From Pseudomonadota bacterium (GTDB taxonomy: Bacteria; Pseudomonadota; Alphaproteobacteria; Rhodospirillales; Magnetospirillaceae): DNA of 64,000 bases. Both the position numbers and the translations under genes were made by a program. This document shows, one piece after another, positions 8,467-17,795 of the stretch (the stretch's first letter is position 1; the number at the start of each line of letters is the position of its first letter). The stretch is taken from NCBI GenBank assembly GCA_021847015.1, contig JAJZVW010000005.1, positions 62,001 through 126,000 of the forward strand, read 5' to 3'. Under the pieces are notes generated by a model that saw only the letters and a program-made list of their open reading frames with translations, made no database searches and was not told where the DNA came from.

Positions 8467-9147
8467 ATGCGCATCCTGATCGTCGAAGACGAGGAAAAAC
8501 TGGCTGGTATCCTGCTCCGCAGCCTTCGCGGCGAAGGCTACGCGGTGGATGCTGCCACGACGGTCGCCCAGGGGCTGGAAATGGCCCTGACCGTCCATTA
8601 CGACCTCATCATCCTCGATCTCCTCCTGCCGGACGGATCGGGGACGTCCCTGCTGACCGCGTTGCGCCAGCAGCGCTACAACGCGCCCGTGCTGGTGCTG
8701 ACCGCGCGCGGCGACGTGGACACCAAGGTCGAGAATTTCGACGCCGGCGCCGACGACTACCTGACCAAGCCGTTCGCCTTCGCCGAGTTGCTGGTGCGCG
8801 TGCGCGCGCTCTTGCGCCGCGGGCCGGTGGTCAAGGCCAGCACCTTGAGGATCGGCGATCTCGAGCTTGACCGCATGACCCGCCAGGTGCGGCGCGGAAG
8901 CCAGCGCATCGAACTCAGTCCCAAGGAATATTCGCTGCTCGAATACCTCATGCTCAATCCGGGCCGGGTGCTGTCGCGGTCCATGATCATCGAGCGCGTG
9001 TGGGACCAGTCGTTCGAGGGCCTGACCAACATCGTGGACGTCTATGTCCGCCAGTTGCGCAAGAAGATCGACGACGGCTTCGAGCCCAAGCTGATCCGCA
9101 CCGTGCGGGGCGTCGGCTACGCCATCGGAACGGACGGTGCGCCGTGA
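8467..9147 (+). CDS. OmpR-family response regulator
   Basis: A 226-residue two-component regulator. The receiver domain (1-120) has acidic residues E7-D8-E9, phosphoacceptor D51 in LIILDLLLPDG and lysine in YLTKPFAF. The C-terminal winged helix (about 130-222) is of OmpR/PhoB type, ending in GVGYAI. It overlaps the kinase gene as GTGA and precedes the RND efflux operon, so it probably controls that operon, in the manner of CusR- or PcoR-like systems. The inducing signal is unknown. Confidence 0.93.
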   Translation: MRILIVEDEEKLAGILLRSLRGEGYAVDAATTVAQGLEMALTVHYDLIILDLLLPDGSGTSLLTALRQQRYNAPVLVLTARGDVDTKVENFDAGADDYLTKPFAFAELLVRVRALLRRGPVVKASTLRIGDLELDRMTRQVRRGSQRIELSPKEYSLLEYLMLNPGRVLSRSMIIERVWDQSFEGLTNIVDVYVRQLRKKIDDGFEPKLIRTVRGVGYAIGTDGAP

Positions 9148-10577
9148 ACCGCCGGTCGCTCACCTTCCGCCTGGTCTCGTGGTATTGCGGGCTGCTGATG
9201 CTGCTGGGGGCGGCCTTCGCCACCTACACCTACACCAATTTCGACCGCTACATCCGCCAGACCAACCGGGAGAACCTCGGCGCCCGGGCCGAGGCGGTGT
9301 GGGACATCGCGCGGAACGCGCTGGGTGACGAAGCGGGTCTGGCGCAGCTCATCGAGCAGCGCTTCGCCCCCGAGACCCAGGGGCGCTTCATCCGCATCAG
9401 CGTCGGCGGCCGCGTCGTCTACGTGTCGCCCGCGCCGGTCGAGCACGATTTCGATCCCGCCACCGTGCCGCTGTCGGCGGCCTCCGGCAAGCCGCGGCTG
9501 GACCGCTGGGGCAACCTCCTGCTGTACGTCCGCCAGTTCGCGCTTCCCGGCGGCGCCAAGGTGACCGTCGAGACCGGCGTGTCCAACGAACTGATGGAAA
9601 CGGCCGAGACCGGTCTTGCCACGTCCCTTCTGATCGGCCTGCCGGTGCTCCTGATCCTGGCGACCAGCGGCGGCTATGTGCTGGTCCGGCGCGCGCTGGC
9701 CCCGGTCGAAGCCATGATCGAGGCCGCCGAGGCGCTGACCTTCAACAGCCCCCACAACCGCCTGCCGCTGGCCGGCACCGGCGATCGCGTCGAAGCGCTG
9801 GGCAGCGCCCTCAACCGGATGCTCGAACGTCTGGACAACGCCTACCAGCAGGCAAGCCGCTTTTCGGCGGACGCCGCCCATGAATTGCGCACGCCGCTCA
9901 GCATCATGCGCGGCGAATTGGAGCTGATGGCCACCCGGCTCGACCTTCCCGCCGACGTCCAGACGGCGGTGGGCAACACCCTCGACGAGGCGGTCCGGCT
10001 CAGTCAGATCGTCGAAAGCCTGATCGCGCTGTCGCGGATGGACAGCATCGGCGGCAAGCGGGTCCACCGGGCGGTGGACCTTATCGCGCTGGCGGCCGAG
10101 ACCATCGACCAGATGCGCCTGCTGGCCGAGGAAAAGGATATCCGGCTGGACGGGCCGTCACGCCCCCCGGTTTTCGTGGCCGGGGACCGCGACCGCCTGA
10201 AGCAGGTGCTGGTCAATCTGATCGATAACGCGACCAAATACACGCCCTCCGGCGGGCGCGTGTCGGTCGACGTCGCCACCGTGCCCGGCATGGCCGTGCT
10301 CGCCGTCACGGATACCGGCATCGGCATCGCGCCGCAGCACCAGGGGATGATCTTCGACCGCTTCTTCCGTGTCGCCACCGCTCGCGGCGAGGTCGGCGCC
10401 GGCCTCGGGCTGGCCATCGTCAAATCCATTTGCACCGCCCATGGCGGCCGGGTCACGGTCGCCAGCTCGCCGGGGGCGGGAAGCACCTTCCGAGTCGAAT
10501 TGCCCCTGGCGTCGGCCGATCTGATCGGCAAGCCGGACGGCATCGCGTCGGCGGGAAACAGGGATCCCGTCACGTGA
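9144..10577 (+). CDS. Sensor histidine kinase
   Basis: A 477-residue inner-membrane kinase, partner of the regulator it overlaps by 4 bp. It has a transmembrane helix at about 10-30, a periplasmic sensor region (about 31-158), a second helix (160-182), HAMP (about 183-235), then the HisKA motif FSADAAHELRTPLS with H246. The HATPase motifs are NLIDNATKYTP (N box), DTGIGIAP (G1) and GAGLGLAIVK (G2). The GTG at 9144 is taken because the longer frame upstream shadows the regulator gene. The periplasmic domain gives no clear ligand. Confidence 0.92.
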   Translation: MNRRSLTFRLVSWYCGLLMLLGAAFATYTYTNFDRYIRQTNRENLGARAEAVWDIARNALGDEAGLAQLIEQRFAPETQGRFIRISVGGRVVYVSPAPVEHDFDPATVPLSAASGKPRLDRWGNLLLYVRQFALPGGAKVTVETGVSNELMETAETGLATSLLIGLPVLLILATSGGYVLVRRALAPVEAMIEAAEALTFNSPHNRLPLAGTGDRVEALGSALNRMLERLDNAYQQASRFSADAAHELRTPLSIMRGELELMATRLDLPADVQTAVGNTLDEAVRLSQIVESLIALSRMDSIGGKRVHRAVDLIALAAETIDQMRLLAEEKDIRLDGPSRPPVFVAGDRDRLKQVLVNLIDNATKYTPSGGRVSVDVATVPGMAVLAVTDTGIGIAPQHQGMIFDRFFRVATARGEVGAGLGLAIVKSICTAHGGRVTVASSPGAGSTFRVELPLASADLIGKPDGIASAGNRDPVT

Positions 10578-10770
10578 CCAACGGTTTCTATCGCGCATTC
10601 CTTCGCGGTCTTCCCGAACGCAAGAGAAGGGTCTGTCAGGCGGGGCGCGGGGACGCCCCCGTTCGTTCGCCCTCGGCCGGCACGGCGCCGAAGGATGAGA
10701 GACGGCGTTTTCATCGCCTTGATATGGATGGTATATCCAGTCGCAACGGTTCACACCCGGAGAGTCTCAG

Positions 10771-13700
10771 ATGTTATGGATAGTACAGGTCGCCCTGCGA
10801 CGTCCTTACACGTTCGTCGTCTTGGCGTTTCTGATCATGATTTTCGGGCCGCTGGCGGTGATCCGCACCCCCACGGATATTTTCCCGGACATCAGGATTC
10901 CTGTCGTCAGCGTGGTGTGGACGTATACCGGCCTGCTGCCGGAAGACATGTCCGGGCGCGTGATCTATTATTATGAACGCACCCTGACCACGCAGGTGAA
11001 CGACATCGAGCATCTCGAGTCGCAATCGCTGCCCGGGTTCGGCGTGGTCAAGATCTTCTTCCAGCCGAAGGTCAACATCAACGCCGCCATCGCCCAGGTC
11101 ACGGCGGCGTCGCAGACGGTGCTGAAGCTGCTGCCGCCGGGCATCACGCCGCCTTACGTGCTCAGCTACAACGCCTCCAGCGTGCCGATCATCCAGTTGG
11201 CCCTGTCGAGCAAGAGCCTGTCCGAACAGAAGATGTTCGACCTGGGCCAGAACTTCATCCGCCCGCAGCTCGCCACCGTGGCGGGCGCCGCCATTCCGTC
11301 GCCTTACGGCGGCAAGGTGCGCCAGGTCCAGGTCGACATGAACCTGCAGGCGCTGCAGGCCGCCGGGCTGTCGCCGCAGGACGTCATCAACGCGATCACC
11401 GCGCAGAACCTGATCCTGCCGGCGGGTACCGAGAAGGTGGGCAAGTTCGAATACAACGTCGAACTCAACGCCAGCCCCAAGGTCATCGACCACCTCAACA
11501 ACCTGCCGGTCAAGAAGGTCAACGGCACCGTCCTCTACCTGCACGACGTCGCCTACGTCCATGACGGCTATCCGCCGCAGACAAACGTCGTCCGCATGAA
11601 CGGCCATCGCGCGGTGCTGATGACCATCCAGAAGGCCGGCTCGGCCTCGACGCTCGACATCATCCAGGGCGTCAAGGACCGGCTGCCGAAGATTTCGGAA
11701 TCCATGCCGCCCAGCCTCCAACTCAAGGCGGTCGGCGACCAGTCGGTGTTCGTGAAGGCGGCCGTCGAGGGCGTGGTGCGCGAAGGCGCCATGGCCGCCG
11801 CGCTGACCGGCCTGATGATCCTCCTGTTCCTGGGAAGCTGGCGTTCGACGCTCATCATCACCGTGTCGATTCCGCTGGCGGTGCTGTTCTCGATCACCGT
11901 GCTGGCGGCCCTGGGCGAGACCATCAACGTGATGACCCTGGGCGGTTTGGCCCTGGCGGTGGGCATCCTGGTGGACGACGCCACGGTGACCATCGAGAAC
12001 ATCAATTGGCACCTTGAGCAGGGCAAGGAGGTCGAGCACGCCATCATGGACGGCGCGAAGCAGATCGTCGTGCCGGCCTTCGTGTCGCTCTTGTGCATCT
12101 GCATCGTGTTCGTGCCGATGTTCGGGCTGGGCGGCGTCGCCGGCTACCTCTTCGTGCCGATGGCCGAGGCGGTCGTCTTCGCGCTGATCGGCTCCTTCAT
12201 CCTGTCGCGCACCCTGGTGCCGACCATGGCCAACTACCTGCTGAAGCCCCACAGCGGCGGCCACGAGGCGTCGGGACATCTCGAATACGTGATGCAGTCC
12301 CACGACAGCCACAACGGGCACAGCCGCTCCCGCAATCCGCTGGTGCGCTTCCAGCACGGATTCGAGGTGAAGTTCGCACGCTTCCGCGAGAGTTACCGCG
12401 AATTGCTGACCCTGGCGCTGGCGAACCGGCGGCGGTTCGTCGTCGGGTTCCTGGCCTTCGTGGTGGCGTCCTTCGTGCTCGCCCCGTGGCTCGGGCGCAA
12501 CTTCTTCCCGCTGGTCGATGCCGGCCAGATCAAGCTGCACCTGCGCGCCCAAACCGGTACCCGCATCGAGGAGACGGCCAAGCTCTGCGACGAGGTCGAG
12601 CAGGCGATCAAGATGGTCATCCCGCCCGACGAGATGAGCACCATGGTCGACAATATCGGATTGCCGATCAGCGGCATCAACGTCGCCTACAGCAATTCGG
12701 CGCCCATTGGCCCTGAGGACGCGGATATCCTGATCTCGCTCACCCCCGAGCATAAGCCGACCGCGGACTATGTCCAGAAGCTGCGGGAAAAGCTTCCACG
12801 CCTGTTCCCCGGCGCGACCTTCGCCTTCCTGCCGGCGGACATCATCACCCAGATCCTGAACTTCGGCCTGCCGGCGCCGATCGACGTGCAGGTGATCGGC
12901 AACGACCTCGATGACAACCACGCCTATGCCATCAAGCTGCTGAAGGCGATCCGCAAGGTGCCGGGCATCGCCGACCTGCGCATCCAGCAGGCCTTCGACC
13001 ACCCGACGTTCAACATCGCCGTCGATCGCACGCTCGCCAAGGACGTCGGCCTTACCGAGCGCGACGTGGCCACCAACATGCTGGTGGCCCTGTCCGGCAG
13101 CGGGCAGGTGGCGCCGACCTTCTACCTCAATCCCAGGAACGGCGTCTCGTACCCCATCGTGGCGCAGATGCCGCAGTACCAATTGCAATCGCTGTCGGAC
13201 CTGCGCAACCTGCCCATCACGGCCAACGGGGCGACCCAGCTCCTGGGCGGTCTGGCCAGCGTGGACCGCGGGCCCAGCGCCGGCGTGGTGTCGCACTACA
13301 ACGTGCAGCCGGTGATCGACCTGTTCGGCTCCGTGCAGGGCCGCGACCTCGGCGCGGTGTCCGACGACATCGGCAAGATCCTGCGCGACACCGCCAAGGA
13401 CGTGCCGAAAGGCTCGATGATCGTCCTGCGCGGTCAGGTGCAGACCATGAACAGCGCCTACAGCCAGCTTCTGTTCGGCTTGGTCATGGCGATCGTGCTC
13501 ATCTACCTGCTGATCGTCGTCAACTTCCAGTCGTGGCTGGACCCGTTCGTCATCATCACGGCCTTGCCGGCGGCGTTGGCCGGCATCGTCTGGATGCTGT
13601 TCGTCACCCACACCACGCTCAGCGTTCCGGCGCTCACCGGCGCCATCATGTGCATGGGCGTGGCCACCGCCAACAGCATCCTGGTGGTGAGCTTCGCGCG

Positions 13701-14001
13701 TGAGCGCCTGTCGCTCGGCAACGACGCGGTGACCGCCGCCATGGAGGCGGGCTTCACCCGCTTCCGTCCCGTGCTGATGACCGCGCTGGCCATGATCATC
13801 GGCATGGCGCCCATGGCGTTCGGCATGGGCGAGGGCGGCGAGCAGAACGCGCCCCTGGGCCGCGCCGTGATCGGCGGCCTGGTCTTCGCGACCTGCGCCA
13901 CCCTGTTCTTCGTGCCCTCGGTGTTTGCCATCGTCCACTCACGCAAATCCGCCACGGCGGCGGGCCTCCAAGCCCCGTCCAACGATGCCGTCCGCACCTA
14001 A
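10771..14001 (+). CDS. RND efflux pump inner-membrane subunit (AcrB/HAE-type)
   Basis: A 1076-residue proton-driven exporter with the twelve-helix RND layout and two large periplasmic loops. The helix-4 proton-relay pair is in LALAVGILVDDATVTIENI, and the N-terminus (VALRRPYTFVVLAFLIMIFG, IFPDI) is typical of the AcrB group. It heads an operon with a periplasmic adaptor and an outer-membrane factor. The cytoplasmic loop near residues 494-520 holds six histidines in 24 residues, unusual for the family. Substrate unknown; multidrug, solvent or metal are all possible. About 190 bp without a recognised gene separate it from the kinase. Confidence 0.93.
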   Translation: MLWIVQVALRRPYTFVVLAFLIMIFGPLAVIRTPTDIFPDIRIPVVSVVWTYTGLLPEDMSGRVIYYYERTLTTQVNDIEHLESQSLPGFGVVKIFFQPKVNINAAIAQVTAASQTVLKLLPPGITPPYVLSYNASSVPIIQLALSSKSLSEQKMFDLGQNFIRPQLATVAGAAIPSPYGGKVRQVQVDMNLQALQAAGLSPQDVINAITAQNLILPAGTEKVGKFEYNVELNASPKVIDHLNNLPVKKVNGTVLYLHDVAYVHDGYPPQTNVVRMNGHRAVLMTIQKAGSASTLDIIQGVKDRLPKISESMPPSLQLKAVGDQSVFVKAAVEGVVREGAMAAALTGLMILLFLGSWRSTLIITVSIPLAVLFSITVLAALGETINVMTLGGLALAVGILVDDATVTIENINWHLEQGKEVEHAIMDGAKQIVVPAFVSLLCICIVFVPMFGLGGVAGYLFVPMAEAVVFALIGSFILSRTLVPTMANYLLKPHSGGHEASGHLEYVMQSHDSHNGHSRSRNPLVRFQHGFEVKFARFRESYRELLTLALANRRRFVVGFLAFVVASFVLAPWLGRNFFPLVDAGQIKLHLRAQTGTRIEETAKLCDEVEQAIKMVIPPDEMSTMVDNIGLPISGINVAYSNSAPIGPEDADILISLTPEHKPTADYVQKLREKLPRLFPGATFAFLPADIITQILNFGLPAPIDVQVIGNDLDDNHAYAIKLLKAIRKVPGIADLRIQQAFDHPTFNIAVDRTLAKDVGLTERDVATNMLVALSGSGQVAPTFYLNPRNGVSYPIVAQMPQYQLQSLSDLRNLPITANGATQLLGGLASVDRGPSAGVVSHYNVQPVIDLFGSVQGRDLGAVSDDIGKILRDTAKDVPKGSMIVLRGQVQTMNSAYSQLLFGLVMAIVLIYLLIVVNFQSWLDPFVIITALPAALAGIVWMLFVTHTTLSVPALTGAIMCMGVATANSILVVSFARERLSLGNDAVTAAMEAGFTRFRPVLMTALAMIIGMAPMAFGMGEGGEQNAPLGRAVIGGLVFATCATLFFVPSVFAIVHSRKSATAAGLQAPSNDAVRT

Positions 14002-14019
14002 TTCCCGGAGATAGTTCTT

Positions 14020-15234
14020 ATGTCGTCGCACAGCGAAAAATTCCGAGCGTCACATCGTCAGCGCAAGGGCAAGCTTGCGGCCGTTGGCATCGCGGCCGCC
14101 ATCGGGGTGGTCGCCATCGCGGGAACCGGTATCGTGATCCGCACCCGGGACGAAGCCAAGCTGGCCAAATGGACCGATGAGCAGGCCATTCCGTCGGTCG
14201 AGCTGGTCGCGCCGCAACGCGGTGTCGAGAACCAGGAATTGGTGCTGCCCGGCAACGTGCAGGCGTATTTCGAGGCGCCCATCTACGCCCGGGTCAGCGG
14301 CTACCTGAAAAACTGGTATCAGGACATCGGCGCCCACGTGAAGGCCGGCCAGTTGCTGGCCGAAATCGACGCGCCCGACCTCGACCAGCAATACCAGCAG
14401 GCCCAGGCGGACCTGGCCCAGGCGAAGGCCAATGCCGCACTGGCCGAGATCACCGCCAAACGCTGGCAGGCACTGGTCGCCACCAATTCGGTGTCCCGCC
14501 AGGAGGCGGACGAGAAGACGGGCGACCTCGAGGCCAAGAAGGCGGCCCTTGCCGCCGCCCAGGCGAATGTCGCCCGCTTGCAGGCCCTCGAAGGCTTCAA
14601 GCGCATCATCGCCCCCTTCGACGGCGTCGTCACGGCCCGCAAGACCGACGTGGGCGCCCTGATCAACACCGGCAGCGGCATCGGTCCCGAGCTGTTCGCC
14701 GTGGCGGACGTTCACAAGATGCGCGTCTATGTCCGCGTTCCGCAGGCCCAGTCGGCCGGTCTCAGGGAGGGCATGAAGGCCACGCTGCTCACGCCGCAGC
14801 GTCCGAACAAGCTGTTCCCCGCCGTGCTGGTGACCACCGCGGAGGCGATCACCGAGGCGTCGCGCACCATGCTGGTCGAGTTGGAGGCCGACAACGCCAA
14901 CGGCGAACTTCCGCCCGGCACCTATGCCGAGGTCCATTTCAAACTGCCGGCCAATCCCAATGTCCTGCGCCTGCCCACCAGTTCCCTGGTGTTCCGCCAG
15001 AACGGTACGGAGGTTGCGACCGTGGGCCCCGACGGCAAGGTGGTCATGAAGCCGGTCAAGGTCGGCCGCGACCTCGGTACCCAGGTCGAGATCGTTTCCG
15101 GCCTGGGTCCGGACGATCGGGTGGTCAAGGTTCCCCCGGATTCGCTCGAGGAAGGCGATCCGGTGCGCGTGGCCGAGACGACCGGGGGCGCCTCGGGCGG
15201 TGCCGCCAAACCGTCCGCGGGAGCGGCCCAATGA
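14020..15234 (+). CDS. RND efflux periplasmic adaptor (membrane fusion protein)
   Basis: A 404-residue HlyD/AcrA-type adaptor. An N-terminal membrane anchor (about 18-40) precedes the barrel-sandwich lipoyl half (VLPGNVQAYFEAPIYARVSGYL), an alpha hairpin with coiled-coil residues (DLAQAKANAALAEITAKRWQ), the second lipoyl half (GFKRIIAPFDGVVTARKTDVG) and the beta-barrel and membrane-proximal domains. No lipobox, so it is anchored by the helix. It starts 18 bp after the pump gene and its stop overlaps the next start (ATGA). Confidence 0.93.
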   Translation: MSSHSEKFRASHRQRKGKLAAVGIAAAIGVVAIAGTGIVIRTRDEAKLAKWTDEQAIPSVELVAPQRGVENQELVLPGNVQAYFEAPIYARVSGYLKNWYQDIGAHVKAGQLLAEIDAPDLDQQYQQAQADLAQAKANAALAEITAKRWQALVATNSVSRQEADEKTGDLEAKKAALAAAQANVARLQALEGFKRIIAPFDGVVTARKTDVGALINTGSGIGPELFAVADVHKMRVYVRVPQAQSAGLREGMKATLLTPQRPNKLFPAVLVTTAEAITEASRTMLVELEADNANGELPPGTYAEVHFKLPANPNVLRLPTSSLVFRQNGTEVATVGPDGKVVMKPVKVGRDLGTQVEIVSGLGPDDRVVKVPPDSLEEGDPVRVAETTGGASGGAAKPSAGAAQ

Positions 15235-16694
15235 GACGTCTGCTCGGCCCGGTGCTGGCCGCCTGTATCCCGCTGGTGGCGGGCTGCGACCTGGCACCGG
15301 AGTACAAGGTTCCGGCCGTGCCCAAGCCGGTCGCGTTCAAGGAGGGGGGGCCGTGGAAGGCGGCCAATCCGTCGGATGGAATCCCGCGCGGTTCGTGGTG
15401 GACGGCCTATGGGGACGGGACCCTCGACACGCTCGAGGCCCAGGTGGACCCCTCCAGCCCGACGCTGGCCGCCGCCGTCGCCCGCTACGACCAGTCCCGC
15501 GCCTACGCGGCGATGGCCGAAGCCTACCTGTTTCCGTTCATCGATCTCGAAGGATCGAGCACGCGCAACCGCCAGTCGGCCGACCGGCCGCTGCGGTCGA
15601 AGAACCAGCCCAACCGCTTCGGCGACAATCTGATCGGCGCCGGGGCGACCTACGAGCTCGACCTCTGGGGGGCGGTCCGCAACAGCGTGGCGGCGGGCGA
15701 GATGTCGGCGCAGGCGCAGGCGGCGGATCTCGAATCCGTGCGTCTCAGCCTTCACGCCGAACTGGCCAACGATTACGTGACCCTGCGCGGGCTCGATGCC
15801 CAGGTGAAGCTGCTTCAGGACACCGTCGAGGGCTATGACCAGGCGCTGAAACTGACGCAGACCCGGTTCGAGGGTAAGATCGCGTCGATCATCGACGTCA
15901 CCCGCGCCCAGACCCAGCTATCCAGCGCCCGCGCGTCGGTATCCAATGTCCTGGCCAGCCGCGCGCTGTACGAGCACGCTATCGCCAGCCTGATCGGCAA
16001 ACCGGCGTCCGATTTCTCTATCCCGCCGGCGCTGGTGGACATGAAGATCGTCGCCACTCCGCCCGGTCTGCCGTCGACGCTGCTCGAACGCCGTCCCGAC
16101 GTCGCCGCCGCCGAGCGCAGGGTGGCCGCCGCCAACGCCGAGGTCGGCGTCGCCCGCGCGGCGTTCTATCCCAACATCACCCTCAATCTGATGGGCGGCT
16201 TTCAGAATTCCTTGCAGAGCGGCTTCCTGGCCGCGCCTTACAGCTTCTGGTCGGTCGGTCCGCAGTTCATCCTGCCGGTGTTCGAGGGCGGCCTCTTGGA
16301 GGCGCAGGAAGCGGCCGCGTATGGCCGGCTGAAGGAGACCTCGGAGCAATACCGGGCCACGGTGCTGGGCGCGTTCGCGGAGGTGGAGGACCAGCTCGCC
16401 CTTCTCCACCACCTGGAACAGGAATCGGTCGAGGTGGATGCCGCGGTCACGGCGGCCAAGGCGACCCTGGACGGCTCCCTCAACCTGTACCGGGACGGCG
16501 CGGTCAACTACCTCGACGTGGTCGAGGCCCAGCAGGCCGCGCTCGTGGAGGAACGTTCCCAGTTGGACGTCAAGACGCGCCGTCTGGGTGCCAGCGTCCG
16601 CCTGATCCGCGCCCTCGGCGGCGGCTGGAGCACCGCCGATCTTCCCAGCCGGGACGAGGTCGGGGTGATCGACGTCAGCGACCGCAAGGACTAG
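15231..16694 (+). CDS. RND efflux outer-membrane factor (NodT/TolC-type lipoprotein)
   Basis: A 487-residue outer-membrane channel. The signal peptide has a lipobox, PLVAGCDLAPEYK, so the mature protein is lipidated at Cys. The body shows the two repeats of the OEP family (for instance LESVRLSLHAELANDYVTLR and ALYEHAIASLIGKPASDFSI) and the NodT-type segment STLLERRPDVAAAERRVAAAN. It closes the three-gene efflux operon and is translationally coupled to the adaptor. Confidence 0.93.
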   Translation: MRRLLGPVLAACIPLVAGCDLAPEYKVPAVPKPVAFKEGGPWKAANPSDGIPRGSWWTAYGDGTLDTLEAQVDPSSPTLAAAVARYDQSRAYAAMAEAYLFPFIDLEGSSTRNRQSADRPLRSKNQPNRFGDNLIGAGATYELDLWGAVRNSVAAGEMSAQAQAADLESVRLSLHAELANDYVTLRGLDAQVKLLQDTVEGYDQALKLTQTRFEGKIASIIDVTRAQTQLSSARASVSNVLASRALYEHAIASLIGKPASDFSIPPALVDMKIVATPPGLPSTLLERRPDVAAAERRVAAANAEVGVARAAFYPNITLNLMGGFQNSLQSGFLAAPYSFWSVGPQFILPVFEGGLLEAQEAAAYGRLKETSEQYRATVLGAFAEVEDQLALLHHLEQESVEVDAAVTAAKATLDGSLNLYRDGAVNYLDVVEAQQAALVEERSQLDVKTRRLGASVRLIRALGGGWSTADLPSRDEVGVIDVSDRKD

Positions 16695-16730
16695 AGCACG
16701 AACGCCAGGAACGGGAATTACGGGGGGAAT

Positions 16731-16860
16731 TACCTGCGCTGAATTATGGGGACACAGAATTATGAGAATTATGGGGACACAATACTTAATTCACGTGTGA
16801 ATTAAGTATTGTGTCCCCATAATTCTCATAATTCTGTGTCCCCATAATTCAGCGCAGGTA
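16731..16860. repeat. Family B perfect 130-bp palindrome
   Basis: Two 64-bp arms (16731-16794 and 16797-16860) are exact reverse complements around a central GT. The core GGGGACACAATACTTAATTC and its complement are shared with 37292-37355. Within each arm the motif GAATTATGGGGACACA is partly duplicated. The right arm ends inside the last codons of the anti-sigma-like gene. It lies between convergent genes and could also act as a two-way terminator. Confidence 0.92.
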
Positions 16861-17196
16861 GGCGGCCGGCACCGCCGCATCCGATCCGATCCGCGCCATG
16901 CACCAACCGCCGACGAATGCGCCAGCGATGAGGGCGAACGTCAGCGCCGTGCGCTTCGGCCAGGGTGCGCGGCGGGCACCTTTTCCTCCGGCGCCCTCCC
17001 GCCGTTGCCCGTCCCTGTCGCCGAACAGCAGCCTTAGCCCCGCCTGTATCGCGATATCGGCGGCAACCCGCTCGCCGTCTTCCGGCACCGCCCGCAGATG
17101 GGTTTCGACTTCGGCCTGACGAACGGCGTCCAGCCGCCCGTCCACGTAGGCGAGAAAGTCGGCCTCGGTGACCGGGCGGGTCGTCGTCATCGCCAT
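16849..17196 (-). CDS. Anti-sigma-factor-like membrane protein
   Basis: A 115-residue protein. The N-terminal 60 residues resemble the short helical sigma-binding domain of anti-sigma factors (TEADFLAYVDGRLDAVRQAEVE), followed by a basic linker and one transmembrane helix near 86-106 (TALTFALIAGAFVGGWCMA). The zinc cysteines of the ZAS type are absent. No sigma factor gene is adjacent. It starts 1 bp after the DUF4168-like gene stop, so the two are one unit. Its last four codons and stop lie in the 130-bp palindrome, so the original C-terminus may have been altered. Confidence 0.65.
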   Translation of the reverse strand: MAMTTTRPVTEADFLAYVDGRLDAVRQAEVETHLRAVPEDGERVAADIAIQAGLRLLFGDRDGQRREGAGGKGARRAPWPKRTALTFALIAGAFVGGWCMARIGSDAAVPAAYLR

Positions 17197-17197
17197 C

Positions 17198-17626
17198 TCA
17201 CTTCTTGCCCCCGTCGTCCGCGTCGGGCTTGTCGGCCATCTGGTGCAGGATCGCCTCCACCCGCCCTTGCAGCTTGCGGTCGTTTTGCAGCGCCTGGGCG
17301 ATGGCGTTGTAGCGCGCCACGCTCATGCCGTCCTTCTGGACGGCGGCGGTCATGTCCTCGACGGCGTGGCGTTTCATTTCCGCCAGCCGCACCGGGTCGT
17401 CTTCGCCTTCCATCATCATCATGTAGCCGTGCTGCACGCCGATGAGGCGGACGAAGGCCGTCACGAAGTTCTGAAGCTCGTGGTCGTCGGGAGGCGGGTC
17501 CAGGGCATGGTCCCCGGCACCGGCGCCGGGGGGCGGTGCGTTGCCGGCGGTTTCCGCCGCAGCCGGGCAGAACCCGAACGCAAGCGCGATGGCCAGAACG
17601 GCGGCCGGCAGGGCGGGAAGGGTCAT
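17198..17626 (-). CDS. Periplasmic DUF4168-like protein
   Basis: A 142-residue exported protein with signal peptide (cleaved after about FCPAAAETA). The mature part is helical, with [19 protein letters not shown] and a region [24 protein letters not shown] that resembles DUF4168 proteins, whose function is unknown. It carries an unusual run of four methionines. It is transcribed just ahead of the anti-sigma-like gene, so both may belong to an envelope-stress circuit; that is inference only. Confidence 0.65.
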   Translation of the reverse strand: MTLPALPAAVLAIALAFGFCPAAAETAGNAPPPGAGAGDHALDPPPDDHELQNFVTAFVRLIGVQHGYMMMMEGEDDPVRLAEMKRHAVEDMTAAVQKDGMSVARYNAIAQALQNDRKLQGRVEAILHQMADKPDADDGGKK

Positions 17627-17795
17627 AGCGCGTTCCTCGCTGCGTTGCCTCAGTAACGCAAATGCCCGCTGCCCCTTCCATGTTCCCCCTATCTCCGTGA
17701 GAGGCAGCCGGACGAAGGGAGTGCTCCCCCTGGCTTGCGCGCCACGCGGTCGTTATTGTGGGGCCAATTCCCGGCAACCTTGGATTCCGTTGCGC

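Noticed and set aside
10774-13938. 1054-residue minus-strand frame opposite the RND pump
   Set aside because: Histidine- and arginine-rich antisense shadow of a well-supported pump gene; no start signals or family match.
16731-16860. CRISPR or satellite array
   Set aside because: There is a single palindrome, with no regularly spaced repeats or spacers.
17627-17795. Cobalamin riboswitch in the cobM leader
   Set aside because: The conserved B12-box and adjoining motifs were looked for and not found on either strand.
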